A DNA stretch of 64,000 bases from Brachypodium distachyon (Eukaryota; Streptophyta; Magnoliopsida; Poales; Poaceae): NCBI RefSeq assembly GCF_000005505.3, contig NC_016133.3:24206555-24270554 (forward strand), read 5' to 3'. Every line of letters begins with the position of its first letter. Position 1 is the stretch's first letter. The notes beneath the pieces were generated by a model. That model made no database searches. It was given only the letters and a program-made list of their open reading frames with translations, and was not told the origin of the DNA. Positions 1-9,279 of this stretch are shown in pieces. Both the position numbers and the translations under genes were made by a program.

Positions 1-415
1 GCCGGAAAAAGCGTCCAAAAAGCTCAGCAGATCGCAACCAGCAGTGGAATCAACTATTTGATCAATGCGGGGTACAGGGAAGGGATCCTTGGGACATGCA
101 TGGTTTAGATCGGTAAAATCTACACATGCGAAGCTTATTCCCCGATTTGGGTACTACTACAGGGTTAGCTAACCAGGTGGGGTACAGAACTTCCCTGATA
201 GCCCCGGCAGCCTTGAGCTTATCCACTTCTTGCTTGATGAAATCCTTCTGCTCCTGCGCTTGCCGGCGGATCTTCTGCTTGACGAGTCGGGCGTCCGGGC
301 GCACCGCGAGTCGATGCTCAATCACCTCCCAGGGACTCTAGGAAGATCCGACGGCTCCCAAGCGAACACGTCGGCATTCTCCCGGAGGAAAGTGATGAGG
401 GCGCTTTCCTTTTCG
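1..415 (-). pseudogene. pol: Element A reverse transcriptase, N-terminal part, frameshifted
   Basis: This is the start of the gypsy RT domain, which copies element RNA into cDNA in the cytoplasmic particle. Reading leftward, the frame carries the conserved stretch IREVLYPTWLANPVVVPK and then RMC. After that a 2-base loss near 130 (GTGTAG where D and F have GTGTGTAG or GTGCGTAG) shifts the frame, and the downstream block with PRIDQIVDST and FLDAFSG is read in another frame up to the window edge. At the protease-RT border A has a lysine codon (AAG, about 401-403), where D and F have the stop TAG. The catalytic YMDD lies outside the window. Confidence 0.85.
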
Positions 416-1215
416 GCAGTAAGGTTCGCTCCGACGGTGGCGGTGCGTTCCTTATTACCGGCTTGGAGGGGCAGCTTCTTCACCTTGGTGACCTCCTTCT
501 GGAGCTTCTGGCTCTTGCCGGGAACGAGCTCGAGCCTGCACTCCCCGGGGCACGCTCTTGCGGGGCAGTGCGGGCCTTCTTCGTTGCCGGGCCTTTGGCC
601 GGCGAGCCTTCGTCTCCGGCAACGTCTTCGTCACCAGCGTCGGCTGCGGCGGCGGTCCTAACGACCTCGCCAACTCACCAGGCCGCGTCCTTGAGGTCGC
701 ACCTGATGGAGAGGACTCCGTACACGGACGGCATCTTCATCACGCCGTAGGCACAATGCGTAGCCGCCATGAACTTGATCAGCGCCGGCCGACCAAGGAT
801 CCCGCTGTAGGGCAACGGGGTGTGCGCCACGTCGAACACTATGTGTTTGGTCCTGAACGCCTCTCGGGACACGAAGGTCACCGGCGGCGTGATGCGCCCC
901 AGGGGGCGCACGATCCCTAGGTTCACCCCCCGGAACGGGTCGGTGGGCTTCAGCTGCTCTACCGGCAACTGGAGCTTCTCACTAGCCTGGCGGACAGGAG
1001 GTTGAGCCCCGCTCCGTTGTCCACTAGTACCTTGGTCACCGTCATGTTGCTGATGATCGGTGAGACGATGAAGGGTATTACCCCTTAACCCAGTTGCCGC
1101 GCTGGGTGATCATCGGCACTGAAGGTGATCGGCACATGTGATCACCTCAGCGGCTGCTGCGGCTCCGCGTCCGGCAACAGCGCGCACACATCCTAGGTGA
1201 GGCGCTTCACCGCGG
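416..1215 (-). pseudogene. pol: Element A aspartic protease and linker, broken
   Basis: This is a retropepsin-like domain that would mature the Gag-Pol polyprotein. The active-site loop reads VLVDNGAG (1007-1024), followed by the PTDPFRGVNLGIVRPLGRI and HTPLPYSGILGRPALIKFM blocks typical of this family. The frame ends at 675, where a TGC codon (compare D) has become TGA right after DLKDAAW. The remaining linker toward RT (about 416-674) is acidic, alanine-rich and low in complexity, as in D and F, but is read in a different frame. The N-terminal side near 1080-1130 is also degraded. The second active-site residue is N rather than the usual S or T, a feature shared by all copies here. Confidence 0.8.
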
Positions 1216-1444
1216 CATGAGATGGGAGGGCGTAAGCTCCCCCATGGATGCAGGCGACGCCGCGGGGCTCCTGAAAGCCCGGCTCGTCGCCACCTGTGCA
1301 GTCGGACTCGCGCTGCTCCTCAGCACGAGCCCTGTCCCGTCCCCTGGGAGGGCGGTCTCTGCCGGGACGGGCTTGGCCGCGTCCTCCCTGGGCTTCCTCC
1401 CTGCCGGCGCCGCCACTGGCAGGCCTCGGCCCCACTCTAGGGTC

Positions 1445-2934
1445 GTTCGGGCAATCTCGGGAGAGATGCTCGATGACACCGCAGTTAAAGCAGCCGCCAG
1501 CGGCTCGGCGCTCCTCGTGGCGCTATTCGCGCCGCTGCTTGATGCCCTGCAGGATGCGGCAGTCCTGCGCGTCGTGAGTGGAATTGGCGTGGATGGGGCA
1601 GCGGGGCGCGTCGCCCTGCTTGCCACCAGACCTGCCACCCGGCGAGGCCTTCTTTGCAGGCCTCGCGGCAACAGCCCCCGACTCCGCAGCGAGAACCTGC
1701 TTCCCGCTGCGGTTGCGGGAACCCTTCTTCTGCGAACCCTCCCCAGGGCTCGCGGCGGCCTTGGCTGGTAGTTCGGGCGCTAGGCGCCCTTCCTCGGCCA
1801 TGGCGCACTTGTGCGCCAGGGCGTACAGATTATGTGTCGTCCGGACCCGGGTATACAGATCCTGTGTCGTCCGGACCCGGATCCCAAGTGGCGATAGACG
1901 CGGCGGGTAGGTTGAGCAGCCAGGTTCTCGCTGATCCTTTCAGGACCATCGGGAACTAGTTGACTCTGACCTTGTCGTCGGCGCCGATGGCATGCATCCC
2001 CAACGTGTAGGTCAGGAGGAGAAATCCTTGGGATTCATGGTCCCGTCATACGTGCTGAGCGCTGGCGCTCGAAACTTGCGGGGCCACATCACTCGCCGCA
2101 GCTCGCGTGTAAACGCGGTGCAGACGTCCTCGAGGCCCATAGGAGCATCCTCCTGCTCCTGCGGGCGTGGGCGCTCTACCTCGCACCGACGCCGGCGCTC
2201 TAGGCGTTGGCGTAGATCTTCTTGCTGGTGGGAATTCAGAATGCCACGCGCGTCTCCTCGCGTGAATGTTGGTGACGAGTCCGAGGACCTTTCGGATCCC
2301 TGTTCTCTTGGCCTCCCTGCGGGGGAGGGTTTTCCCCTTGTCGTGACGCGCGGGGCGCGTCTCCATGCTCCGGGTTCTACCCGTGGCCGGAGCCTGCCGG
2401 GTCGCCCTCGCCCTACGGCTGTTGGGCGGTGAGCGCGTCCAACTCCTCGCCCCACGTCTCGTGCGCCGGCGTGCCCTGCTGCGGTTCGTACCGCACCATG
2501 ACGCGCACGGCGATGATGGCCTCCGTCGGGGTTCGTGCAGGAGGCAGTCGGTTCCCCAAGTGGCTGCTCTCCGCTCTACCCCCGAACGCACCTGGGTGCG
2601 CGGGGTGTGACCCCTCGGGCGTCGCTCGCAACGCGGTATGCTCGTGGCGTAGCTGACGCTGCGCGTCCTCGGCCCGCGACTCAACTCGCTGGCCGGTATG
2701 GGTGGCACCATGCCCGCTCGCGCGGCTGGCCCCGATGCTGGGGGCCGCCGGCCCCCTCAGCCGGTTATCTACCGACGGCCGAGGAGGTGGAGGAGGCAGC
2801 TGCGACTGCTGCACTCGCGAGGGTTCAGGGTTCTCCTGAACCCGCGCCACGGGTTGCGCGTCATGCGACCACGTGTGTGCCGCCGGGGCCTCACGCGGGT
2901 CAATCCGAGGGTCACCAGCCCGCTTGGGGGGCAT
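1445..2934 (-). pseudogene. gag: Element A Gag, broken
   Basis: Gag is the particle-forming and RNA-binding protein of the element. I place the start at the ATG at 2934-2932, because the same MPPK(R/K) start is seen in B (6806) and F (54082); the open frame itself extends further upstream. The N-terminal third is rich in P, Q, R and A. The middle holds the capsid-like blocks QQEDLRQRLERR, FTRELRRV and RKFRAPAL. The CCHC knuckle lies at 1451-1492 (C-x2-C-x4-H-x4-C, with E instead of G before the H). Frame changes occur near 2415 and again in the middle of the gene, so the product would be truncated. Confidence 0.8.
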
Positions 2935-3021
2935 GGTGGCCGGCTCTGTCGGTGAAGAAGACGAGGCCGGTGTCGATGTAGACACTGCCGCCGGCAGTCA
3001 CCGGCGAGCTCTCCTCTCGCG

Positions 3022-3040
3022 CCCCCTACCTGGCGCGCCA
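3022..3040 (-). promoter_or_regulatory. Primer binding site of element A
   Basis: Two bases inside the LTR end, the minus strand reads TGGCGCGCCAGGTAGGGGG. The same sequence stands at the same place in B and, with changes, in F. It begins with TGG, as a site pairing with a tRNA CCA end must. I cannot name the tRNA. Confidence 0.75.
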
Positions 3041-3042
3041 GA

Positions 3043-3941
3043 TGTCGTCGTACAGGGCTCCGACACCGGGGGTGCGTGGGCACCCCCTTTTAGGTTCAGT
3101 AGTGGGCTACGGGGATCGCCCTGGCGATCGCCGGCGGGACCGATGCGAGGCGTAGGAATGCCCCATGAACGGTACCAAGAGCACATGCACCCCTGCTGTT
3201 GCGGGGTTTCCTTGCGGTGTAAAACCCTACGTCCTGCTTGTCTGAGCTTATATTACCGAGCAATCAGCTTTTTACAGGGTTGCCGGGGAAAGCCCCGGGA
3301 GATCTCTTTTTGGCTAAGTGCCTTTTTCTACTTTGGACTACCACTGAAATCAACCCTAGACTGAACTGGAACCGGAACTGAGCTTGCTGAACCCTTTGAC
3401 CATTGGCGGGCGTCCTCCTTTTATAGCCAAGGGGATAACACAGGTGCCACGGTGCATGGTTTACAAGTGGCAAGCAAGGAGCGAGGGCAACTCCTCTTTG
3501 GTGCGCTGGCACGCATGCATGAGCGCCAACCCCGCTGATAGAGGTATAGGGCCTAAGAAATAGGACTAGACAACCACTGTTCGCCCGACAAGACGGATAA
3601 CACCCCTACTGTCGGCTCATTAAATGAGCCGTGCGGCTCACTCCTTGTCTTGGCGAGACTGGACGCTGGGCGCCCAGCGCGCGCCCACGTGGCATCGCTG
3701 CCCTGCTCGCTCGGCCCTGCCCTTACGGCGGGAACCGGCGCCCGAGAACCCCTCCTCCCGGCAAGTGACTTCCCGGGAGGTGCCCAGGCGGGAATATTCC
3801 CCGAAGCCCCGCTAGCCCTTCCGGGCTGGGGGCTTGCCGGGCAGCCTGCAGTTGCCGCCCGGGGCGAGATCCTTCCGGAAAATTGGCGACGCGACCCACG
3901 CGTCGCACAACGGTGGTACCCCAGGTGTCACTGGTGCGACA
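3043..3941 (-). repeat. 5' LTR of element A (899 bp)
   Basis: The LTR is defined on the minus strand by TGTCGCACCAG at its start (3941) and ...CGACGACA at its end (3043), with the primer binding site directly inside. It aligns along its whole length with the LTRs of E (40647-41647) and F (53119-53973): shared blocks are the start, GGGGCTTCGGGG, ACTTGTAA near the promoter, the TATA region, AGCAGGACGTAGGGTTT, and the end. A short inverted repeat (GGGGGTGC ... GCACCCCC) lies just before the LTR end at about 3069-3090. Confidence 0.9.
3417..3426 (-). promoter_or_regulatory. TATA box in LTR of A
   Basis: The minus strand reads CTATAAAAGG, about mid-LTR, the expected place for the U3/R border. The same motif is found at the matching place in the LTRs of E (41219) and F (53621). 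Confidence 0.7.
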
Positions 3942-4055
3942 CCAAGTGCTTGCCTTAAACAATATGTTGGTGGGAAGGGTTGAGATCCCTGAATTTAACC
4001 ATTGAGTTGATGATTTCCCTCCGCTTAACGGCCCCCATCTGACCAAGCCACATCT

Positions 4056-4141
4056 GGAGAAACTCACTAGCTCTGTGGAAGGAAATGAAGCTTGGTCCGG
4101 AGAAACTCACTAGCTCTGTGGAAGGAAATGAAGCCTGGTCC
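4056..4141 (+). repeat. 43-bp tandem duplication in LINE1 ORF1
   Basis: Two copies of a 43-bp unit starting GGAGAAACTCACTAGCTCTG stand head to tail (4056-4098 and 4099-4141) and differ at one base. A 43-bp unit is not a multiple of three, so this duplication shifts the ORF1 frame. Confidence 0.9.
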
Positions 4142-4767
4142 AATTACTTTTGCCCTGGAAGGAGAAGTGGGCCTGCCATCTCAATTCCAGGCCCATGGCT
4201 GGATTTCTTCACTGCTGCATTGATATCTCCTGATAGCTTCTCATGGGCCAGGAAGGTGCTTCTGTCAAACATGTGGCAAATCTTTTCTGAATGGAGGGAG
4301 AACTCTAGGGAATTTTGCTTACCTGACAAATGCCCTTCAAATGCACCACTAATCTGCAGACTATCTGCCAAAGCTGCTAAAGTTAGTCAGGGTTTCTCCA
4401 CCCCACAGGCTCCCAAAACATGTGGGTTCATTCTCTCTGCTAATGCATCTACCTCTACTCTCAGAGTGAGAAAATCTAAAAAAGTCCTTTAGTGGTTACT
4501 GAAGTTAGGAGAAGTGAAAGGCTCAGCAAGAAGGCAGAGGGATATAAGCATTCTTCATGTGTGGACAAGCATTGCCTGGCATGTTCCTCAAAGGCACCTA
4601 TCATCTCCAAGAAAATTGTCAGAAATTTAAGTGACAGATTTGGTCTCTCTATGGATCATGAAGACCCTAAAGATCAAGGTCAAAAGAAGAAGAGCAAGAA
4701 GGTTCCCGATGATGATGCACCTAAGCAAGAGAAGAATGACAAGAAAGGAAAGAAGACACATAACTGA
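4085..4767 (+). pseudogene. LINE1 ORF1 protein, C-terminal part, frameshifted
   Basis: ORF1 of plant LINEs encodes the RNA-binding partner of the reverse transcriptase. The sequence is open from 4085 to a TAG at 4490-4492 and continues one frame over from 4492 to the stop at 4765-4767, so a single-base indel separates the halves. The second half contains TEVRRSERLSKKAEGYK, a cysteine pair in a CxDKHCLAC context, and a very basic, lysine-rich tail. LINE2 has the matching end (KINHKIVRSLSERFGL and a basic tail) at 52897-53118, which supports the reading. The 5' limit is unclear because upstream stops and the 43-bp duplication intervene. Confidence 0.75.
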
Positions 4768-5016
4768 GGGTGTCTGCAGAACATACTGTTCTGTCACATA
4801 GCTGTGTGAATTGTGGTGCTCATTTCATCTTTTGGACATTTGTGTACTTATGTTTAAAACCATATGTGTGGAACTGCATGATTTTGTCCCTAGTTATTGG
4901 GAAAGACATATCTTTACTTATGGTGATCTTGTGTTTGGCTACATTGTTGGTCCTTTGCAATCTAACCCTTGGATTGCATTCAGTTGGCCTTTTTGGCGTC
5001 ATTCTGTAGTTTCTTA

Positions 5017-5925
5017 ATGGATAAATCAGACTCGAAAATTCTCTCCTGGAATATTAGGGGCATTAACTCTGATAAAAAATGGCCTCTCATTGCTAATAAG
5101 ATTGAGGAAAGCGGATGCAATATTGTCTGCTTTCAGGAAACCAAAACGGAAAACTTTGACGCTAATTTTATCCATAACTTCTGCCTGAGACGTTTGAACA
5201 AGTTTATGTTTCTTCCATCTATTGGAAGATCAGGTGGTCTCTTGGTGATTTGGAATGGTGCAATGTTTGATGGGAATTGCTGTTCATGAATGAATTTTCC
5301 ATTTCGATTAACTTCACTTGTCGGTCATCTGGTAAAGAATGGGTGCTTACAAATATTTATGGCCCCCATGATGATAATAAGAAGATTGAATTTCTAGCTT
5401 GGCTGAATGATATGGATATGCCAGAGGGCTGAGACTGGTTGGCTGTGGGGGATTTCAATTTTATTCGTTCACCGGACGACAGGAATTCACCTGGGGGTAA
5501 TTACAACGAGATGATGCTTTTCAATGAGGTTATCAGCAATCTTGGTTGGATTGAGATCCCACTTAAAGGAAGAAAATATACCTAGAGTAATATGCAGCAA
5601 TCACCTCTGCTGGAAAAACTTGATTGGTGTTTCACCTCTCTTAGCTGGACCCTGAGCTTTCCCAATTCGGAAGCATACCCACTTGCCAAATCCACATTAG
5701 ACCATGTTCCTTATGTGATCAAAATTGGGCACCAAGATCCCTAAATCACACGTTTTCAGGTTTGAAAATAATTGGATGGCCAAGCCTCGCTTTGATCAAA
5801 TTATTGCTGATGCCTGGCATAAACACCAACACATTACTGATTGTGCTAAGAGAATTACTGCCAGATTAAGAACTCTGCGTTATTCGATGAGAAAATGGAC
5901 CAAACTTCAGTCTGATATTGAATGT
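5017..5925 (+). pseudogene. LINE1 ORF2, endonuclease and linker, broken
   Basis: ORF2 would nick genomic DNA and reverse-transcribe LINE RNA at the nick. From the ATG at 5017 the frame opens with ILSWNIRGIN and VCFQETK, the hallmark of APE-type endonucleases. It shifts near 5285, then continues with TNIYGPH, a VGDFN motif, the RSPDD block, and LEKLDWCFTS. Two in-frame stops follow (near 5432 and 5584), and another shift lies near 5725. The final open stretch carries KSHVFRFENNWM and ends in QSDIECLI, exactly where element B begins. The reading resumes at 45002 with EDLNAV, and LINE2 shows the uninterrupted equivalent (AIEDLNALI). Confidence 0.85.
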
Positions 5926-5930
5926 CTCAT
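5926..5930 (+). other. Target site duplication of B, left copy (CTCAT)
   Basis: The five bases before the B LTR are CTCAT; the same five follow the right LTR at 44997-45001. Removing one copy and everything between restores the LINE ORF2 frame, so this is the true insertion site of B. Confidence 0.93.
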
Positions 5931-6710
5931 TGTCGCACCAGTGGCCCACGGGGCCCCACTGGTACGGGACGCGTGGTTTGCATCTAACGAGACCCCGCTA
6001 GGCCGGCTCCCCGGGAGGGGCGAACCCGGTAAGCAACCTGCTCGCTCCCCCGCAACTTGCCGGGCAACGGTACGGGGGCACCTCCCGGGTACTGGAGCTT
6101 TGGGGTTGCAGGTGGGGCGGACGGAACAGTGGAGACAAGACGAGACATCGGACGCAGTGCATTTAATGCACCAACAGGAGTCACATCGGTAGGTCTAGTC
6201 TTGTCGAACAAGTCTAGAGCAGCTACCCTAAGACAGATTTTATTTACAATGCACAGTGGCCTGGGTGCTGCATGAAGGCCAGCGTGGATCTACAGTAGAG
6301 TAAGTTTTGTGGCAATGACACGCGTGTAGTTAACGTGTCGCGCTGCATGCATAGGCACCTGTGGTACCACCTTGTCTATGAAACGAAGACCCATGCCATC
6401 GGTCAAAGGGTTCGAACCCTAGTCAGTAACAAGTAGTATTGCATCCATTCATAGCAGAATCCCTTAGAAGAACAAGTAGCCCACCCGGGAACCTCCCGGG
6501 GCAATCTGTATGAACACACAATTTCGTGAATACAACTCAAAGCAGGACGTAGGGTGTTACACCTCCGGGTGGCCCCAACCTGGGTAAATCCGACTGTCTA
6601 CACTTCGTGTCTTACGTCCCGCTAGCGATCGCCGGAGCGCTCGCCTCGCCCCTCAACGAACAACAAGGGGGTGCCCAGCATCCCCGGTGCCGGAGACCCG
6701 TGCTCCGACA
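5931..6710 (+). repeat. 5' LTR of element B (780 bp)
   Basis: It begins TGTCGCACCAGTGG and ends GTGCTCCGACA, with the primer binding site two bases on. It matches the 3' LTR (44233-44996) over its full length. At the promoter position (6376-6384) it reads CTATGAAAC, whereas the 3' LTR has CTATAAAAG, so the TATA box of this copy is damaged. Confidence 0.93.
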
Positions 6711-6712
6711 TC

Positions 6713-6730
6713 TGGCGCGCCAGGTAGGGG
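6713..6730 (+). promoter_or_regulatory. Primer binding site of element B
   Basis: TGGCGCGCCAGGTAGGGG, two bases after the LTR end and identical to the site of A. The first ten bases form a perfect palindrome. The primer tRNA is not identified. Confidence 0.75.
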
Positions 6731-6805
6731 GGCGTGCAGAGAACTTCGGGTGACCACCGGCGTGATCGGCTTCTTCACCAACGACATCGTCTACGTCAGC
6801 TCGCC

Positions 6806-8480
6806 ATGCCGCCCAAAAAGGTAGACGAGCCCCGGGTCAATTTGCGCGACACGCTGGCCATGCGCACTTGATCCCATGATGCCGTGCGCGCGTCACAAGG
6901 TCAAGGGGACTAGGGGTCCCCTCAACGTCAACAACCGCAACCGCCACCGCCACCTCCTCGGGCGTCGATGGAGAACCGTCCGAGGGGGCCTACGGTGCCC
7001 AGCGCCGGAGCCAGCCGCACGGACGACCTTAACGTTGCACGTGCCAGCCAGCGAGCTCACTTGCGGGCTAACGACGCGCAGCAACAGCTGCGTCATGACC
7101 ACAACCGTTTGACACCAGCAGGGTCTCGGCCCTCTCACCCGAGGGCACCGGGCGACCGGGCGGACGGCAGCAGGTCTGGGAACCGGCAGCCTCCCGCCCA
7201 GACCCCGGCGGAAGTTATCATTGCCGCGTGTGTCCTTGTGCGCTACGAGCTGCCGCAAGGCACGCCGGCGCACGACGTGTGGAGTGCGGAGTTGGATGCG
7301 CTCCTCGCGCTCGCTGCCCAACAGCTGAAAGGTGAGGGCGGCCCGGCCGGTTCGGGCCGGGGACAGAACCCGGGACGCAGAGACGCACCCCGTGCCTCGG
7401 GACATGGAGAGCATCCTCCACCCCCGGGAGGACAAGACGACAAGGATCTTGAGGAGTACTCGGACACGTCACCGACCGTCACGCCAGGTGAAGCGCGAGG
7501 CGTCCTAAACGCCCATCAGCAAGAAGATCTCCGCCAGCGCTTGCAGCGGCGGTGCCAGCACGAGATGGAGCGCCAGCGCCCAGAGGAGCAGGAAGACGCT
7601 CCCATGGGCGCCGATGATGGCTGCGCCGCGTTCTCCCGCGAGCTGCGCTGGGTGACATGGCCCCCCAATTTCCGAGCGCCAGCGCTCGGGATGTACGACA
7701 GGACCATAAAACACCAAGAACTTCCTCCTGACCTACACGTTGGGCATGCATTCTATCGGTGCCGACGACAAGGTCAGGGCCAACTTGTTCCTGACGGTCC
7801 TGAAAGGATCAGTTAGGACCTGGTTGCTCAACCTGCCCGCTGAGTCCATTGCCTGCTGGGCTGACCTGCGCGAGCAGTTTCTGAACGCGTTCCAGTGTGG
7901 CTACAAGCGCCCGAGAACCATGGCGGAGCTTCACATTGTAGTGCATAAGCTGGGGGAGACGTTGCGGATCTTCACCAATAGGTTCTCCAACATCTCCTAC
8001 TCCATCCCAGAGGCGGAAGCGGCCGCCATCATCAACACATACGCCATCAACGTCCCCGACCCGAAGATGCGTGAGAAGCTGAACACGCACCGTCTCCGGA
8101 CTACCAGGGATCTCTACGCTCTCGCGCACAAGTGCGCGATGGCCGAGGAAGGGCGCCTAGCGCCTGAGCTTGCCGCCAAAGTGGCGGCGAACCCACTCGA
8201 GGGCTCTCGGAAACGCGGCAGGAAGCAAGTGCTTGCCGCGGAACCGGGGGCTCCCCTGAGGCCCACCAAGAAGGCAGCGTCGGCAGAGAGCATCGGGTAG
8301 CAAACCGGCGGCGGCCGCACACTGCCCCATCAACACCAACGCCACCCTCGACGCAAAGGGCTGCCGCACTCTCCAGACCATCAAGGAGAAGCGCGAGCAG
8401 CGCCCCAAGGAGCGCCGTGCTGCCGGGGCCTGCTTCAACTGCGGGGATATCGGGCACCTCTCCTACTCCATCCCAGTGGC
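6806..8480 (+). pseudogene. gag: Element B Gag, broken and with a chimeric zinc knuckle
   Basis: I take the start as the ATG at 6806 (MPPKKVDEPR), matching the gag starts of A and F. In-frame stops follow within 40 codons, then a long open part (6968-7700) with QQEDLRQRLQRR and FSRELRWV, a frameshift near 7705, and a second open part (7740-8300) with the capsid-like blocks LLNLPAESIACW, LREQFLNAFQ and AEAAAIINT. Downstream the knuckle begins normally as CFNCGDIGHLS (about 8430-8462), but then runs into SYSIPVAA, a stretch that belongs about 160 codons upstream (SYSIPEAEAA). The last cysteine is therefore lost. The repeated piece suggests template switching during reverse transcription or gene conversion. 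Confidence 0.82.
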
Positions 8481-8499
8481 GGCGACAAGGGAGAACCCG

Positions 8500-9279
8500 T
8501 GGGGGGTCGTGGTCAAGCCCGCGGTGGCAAGGACCGCACTCCCCGGGGACACGACAAGCCTCGTGCCGAGCAGCACGAGGACGATTGCAGCGACGACACT
8601 GACGAGCCCGGCTTCCAGGAGCCCCGCGATGTCGCTTGCATCCACGGGGGAGCATGCGCTCTCATGTCTCACGGCGCTATGAAGCAGCTCACTCGTGAGG
8701 TCTGCGCCCTCCTCCCCAGCGTGGCGGCGCAACAGCAATTGAGGTGGTCGCACGTGCCGATCATCTTCAACTCGGACGATCATCCGATTCTTCCCTTGGG
8801 ATCAGGGGTACTGCCCTCATGGTGTCACCGATCATAAACAACGTGACGGTGACTAAGGTTCTGGTGGACAACGGGCCGAGCCTTAACCTCCTGTCCGCCA
8901 AATTGGTGGAAAAGCTTCAGCTGCCTCTGGAGCAGATGAAGCCCACCGACCCGTTCAGGGGGATCAACCTCGGAGTGGTGCAGCCCATGGGGCGAATCAC
9001 GCTCCGGTGAATTTCGGGTCCCGAGAAGCGTTCCAGACTGAGCATGTTGTCTTCGACGTGGCTCACACCCCGTTGCCGTACAACGGGATTATTGGTCGGC
9101 CGGCGCTGATCATGGTCATGGCGGCAACTCATTGCGCCTATGGCGTGATGAAGACACCGTCAACATACGGTGTACTCTCCATCAAGTATGACTTGAAGGA
9201 TGCATCTTGGTGCGTCGGCGAGGTCTTAAAGACCTCCGTAGTGGCGGATTCCGGTGACTACGACGTTGCCGGGAAATAG
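8500..9279 (+). pseudogene. pol: Element B aspartic protease, broken
   Basis: This is the retropepsin region. The lead-in (VACIHGGACALMSHGAMKQL) sits in one frame to about 8835. The catalytic domain opens in another, with VTKVLVDNGPSLNLLS, PTDPFRGINLGVVQPMGRI, a TGA at about 9008, and then HTPLPYNGIIGRPALI and YGVLSIKYDLKDASW. As in all copies in the window, the active-site triplet is DNG. The frame ends at 9277-9279. A near-identical scrap of this region is found at 21803-22093. Confidence 0.8.

Larger units (their letters stand above)
1..3941 (-). mobile_element. Element A: Tat-type Ty3/gypsy retrotransposon, 5' part
   Basis: This is a minus-strand LTR retrotransposon cut by the left edge of the window. 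Read leftward it shows LTR (3941-3043), primer binding site, gag, protease and the start of reverse transcriptase. The order protease before RT, the CCHC knuckle and the RT sequence place it in Ty3/gypsy; close similarity to D and F, which carry a second RNase H, points to the Tat lineage. Frames are broken in gag, after the protease and in RT, so it cannot encode its proteins. The base pairs just outside its LTR, CCAAG at 3942-3946, would be one half of its target duplication; the other half is off the window. Confidence 0.9.
3942..5930 (+). mobile_element. LINE1, 5' segment (non-LTR retrotransposon)
   Basis: This is a plant L1-type LINE on the plus strand, holding the end of ORF1, the apurinic endonuclease and the linker of ORF2. 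It abuts the LTR of A on the left, so its 5' end is missing or displaced. On the right it is cut by element B inside ORF2; the rest lies at 45002-47754. The paralogue LINE2 (49085-53118, minus) shows the same order and confirms the join. Confidence 0.9.
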
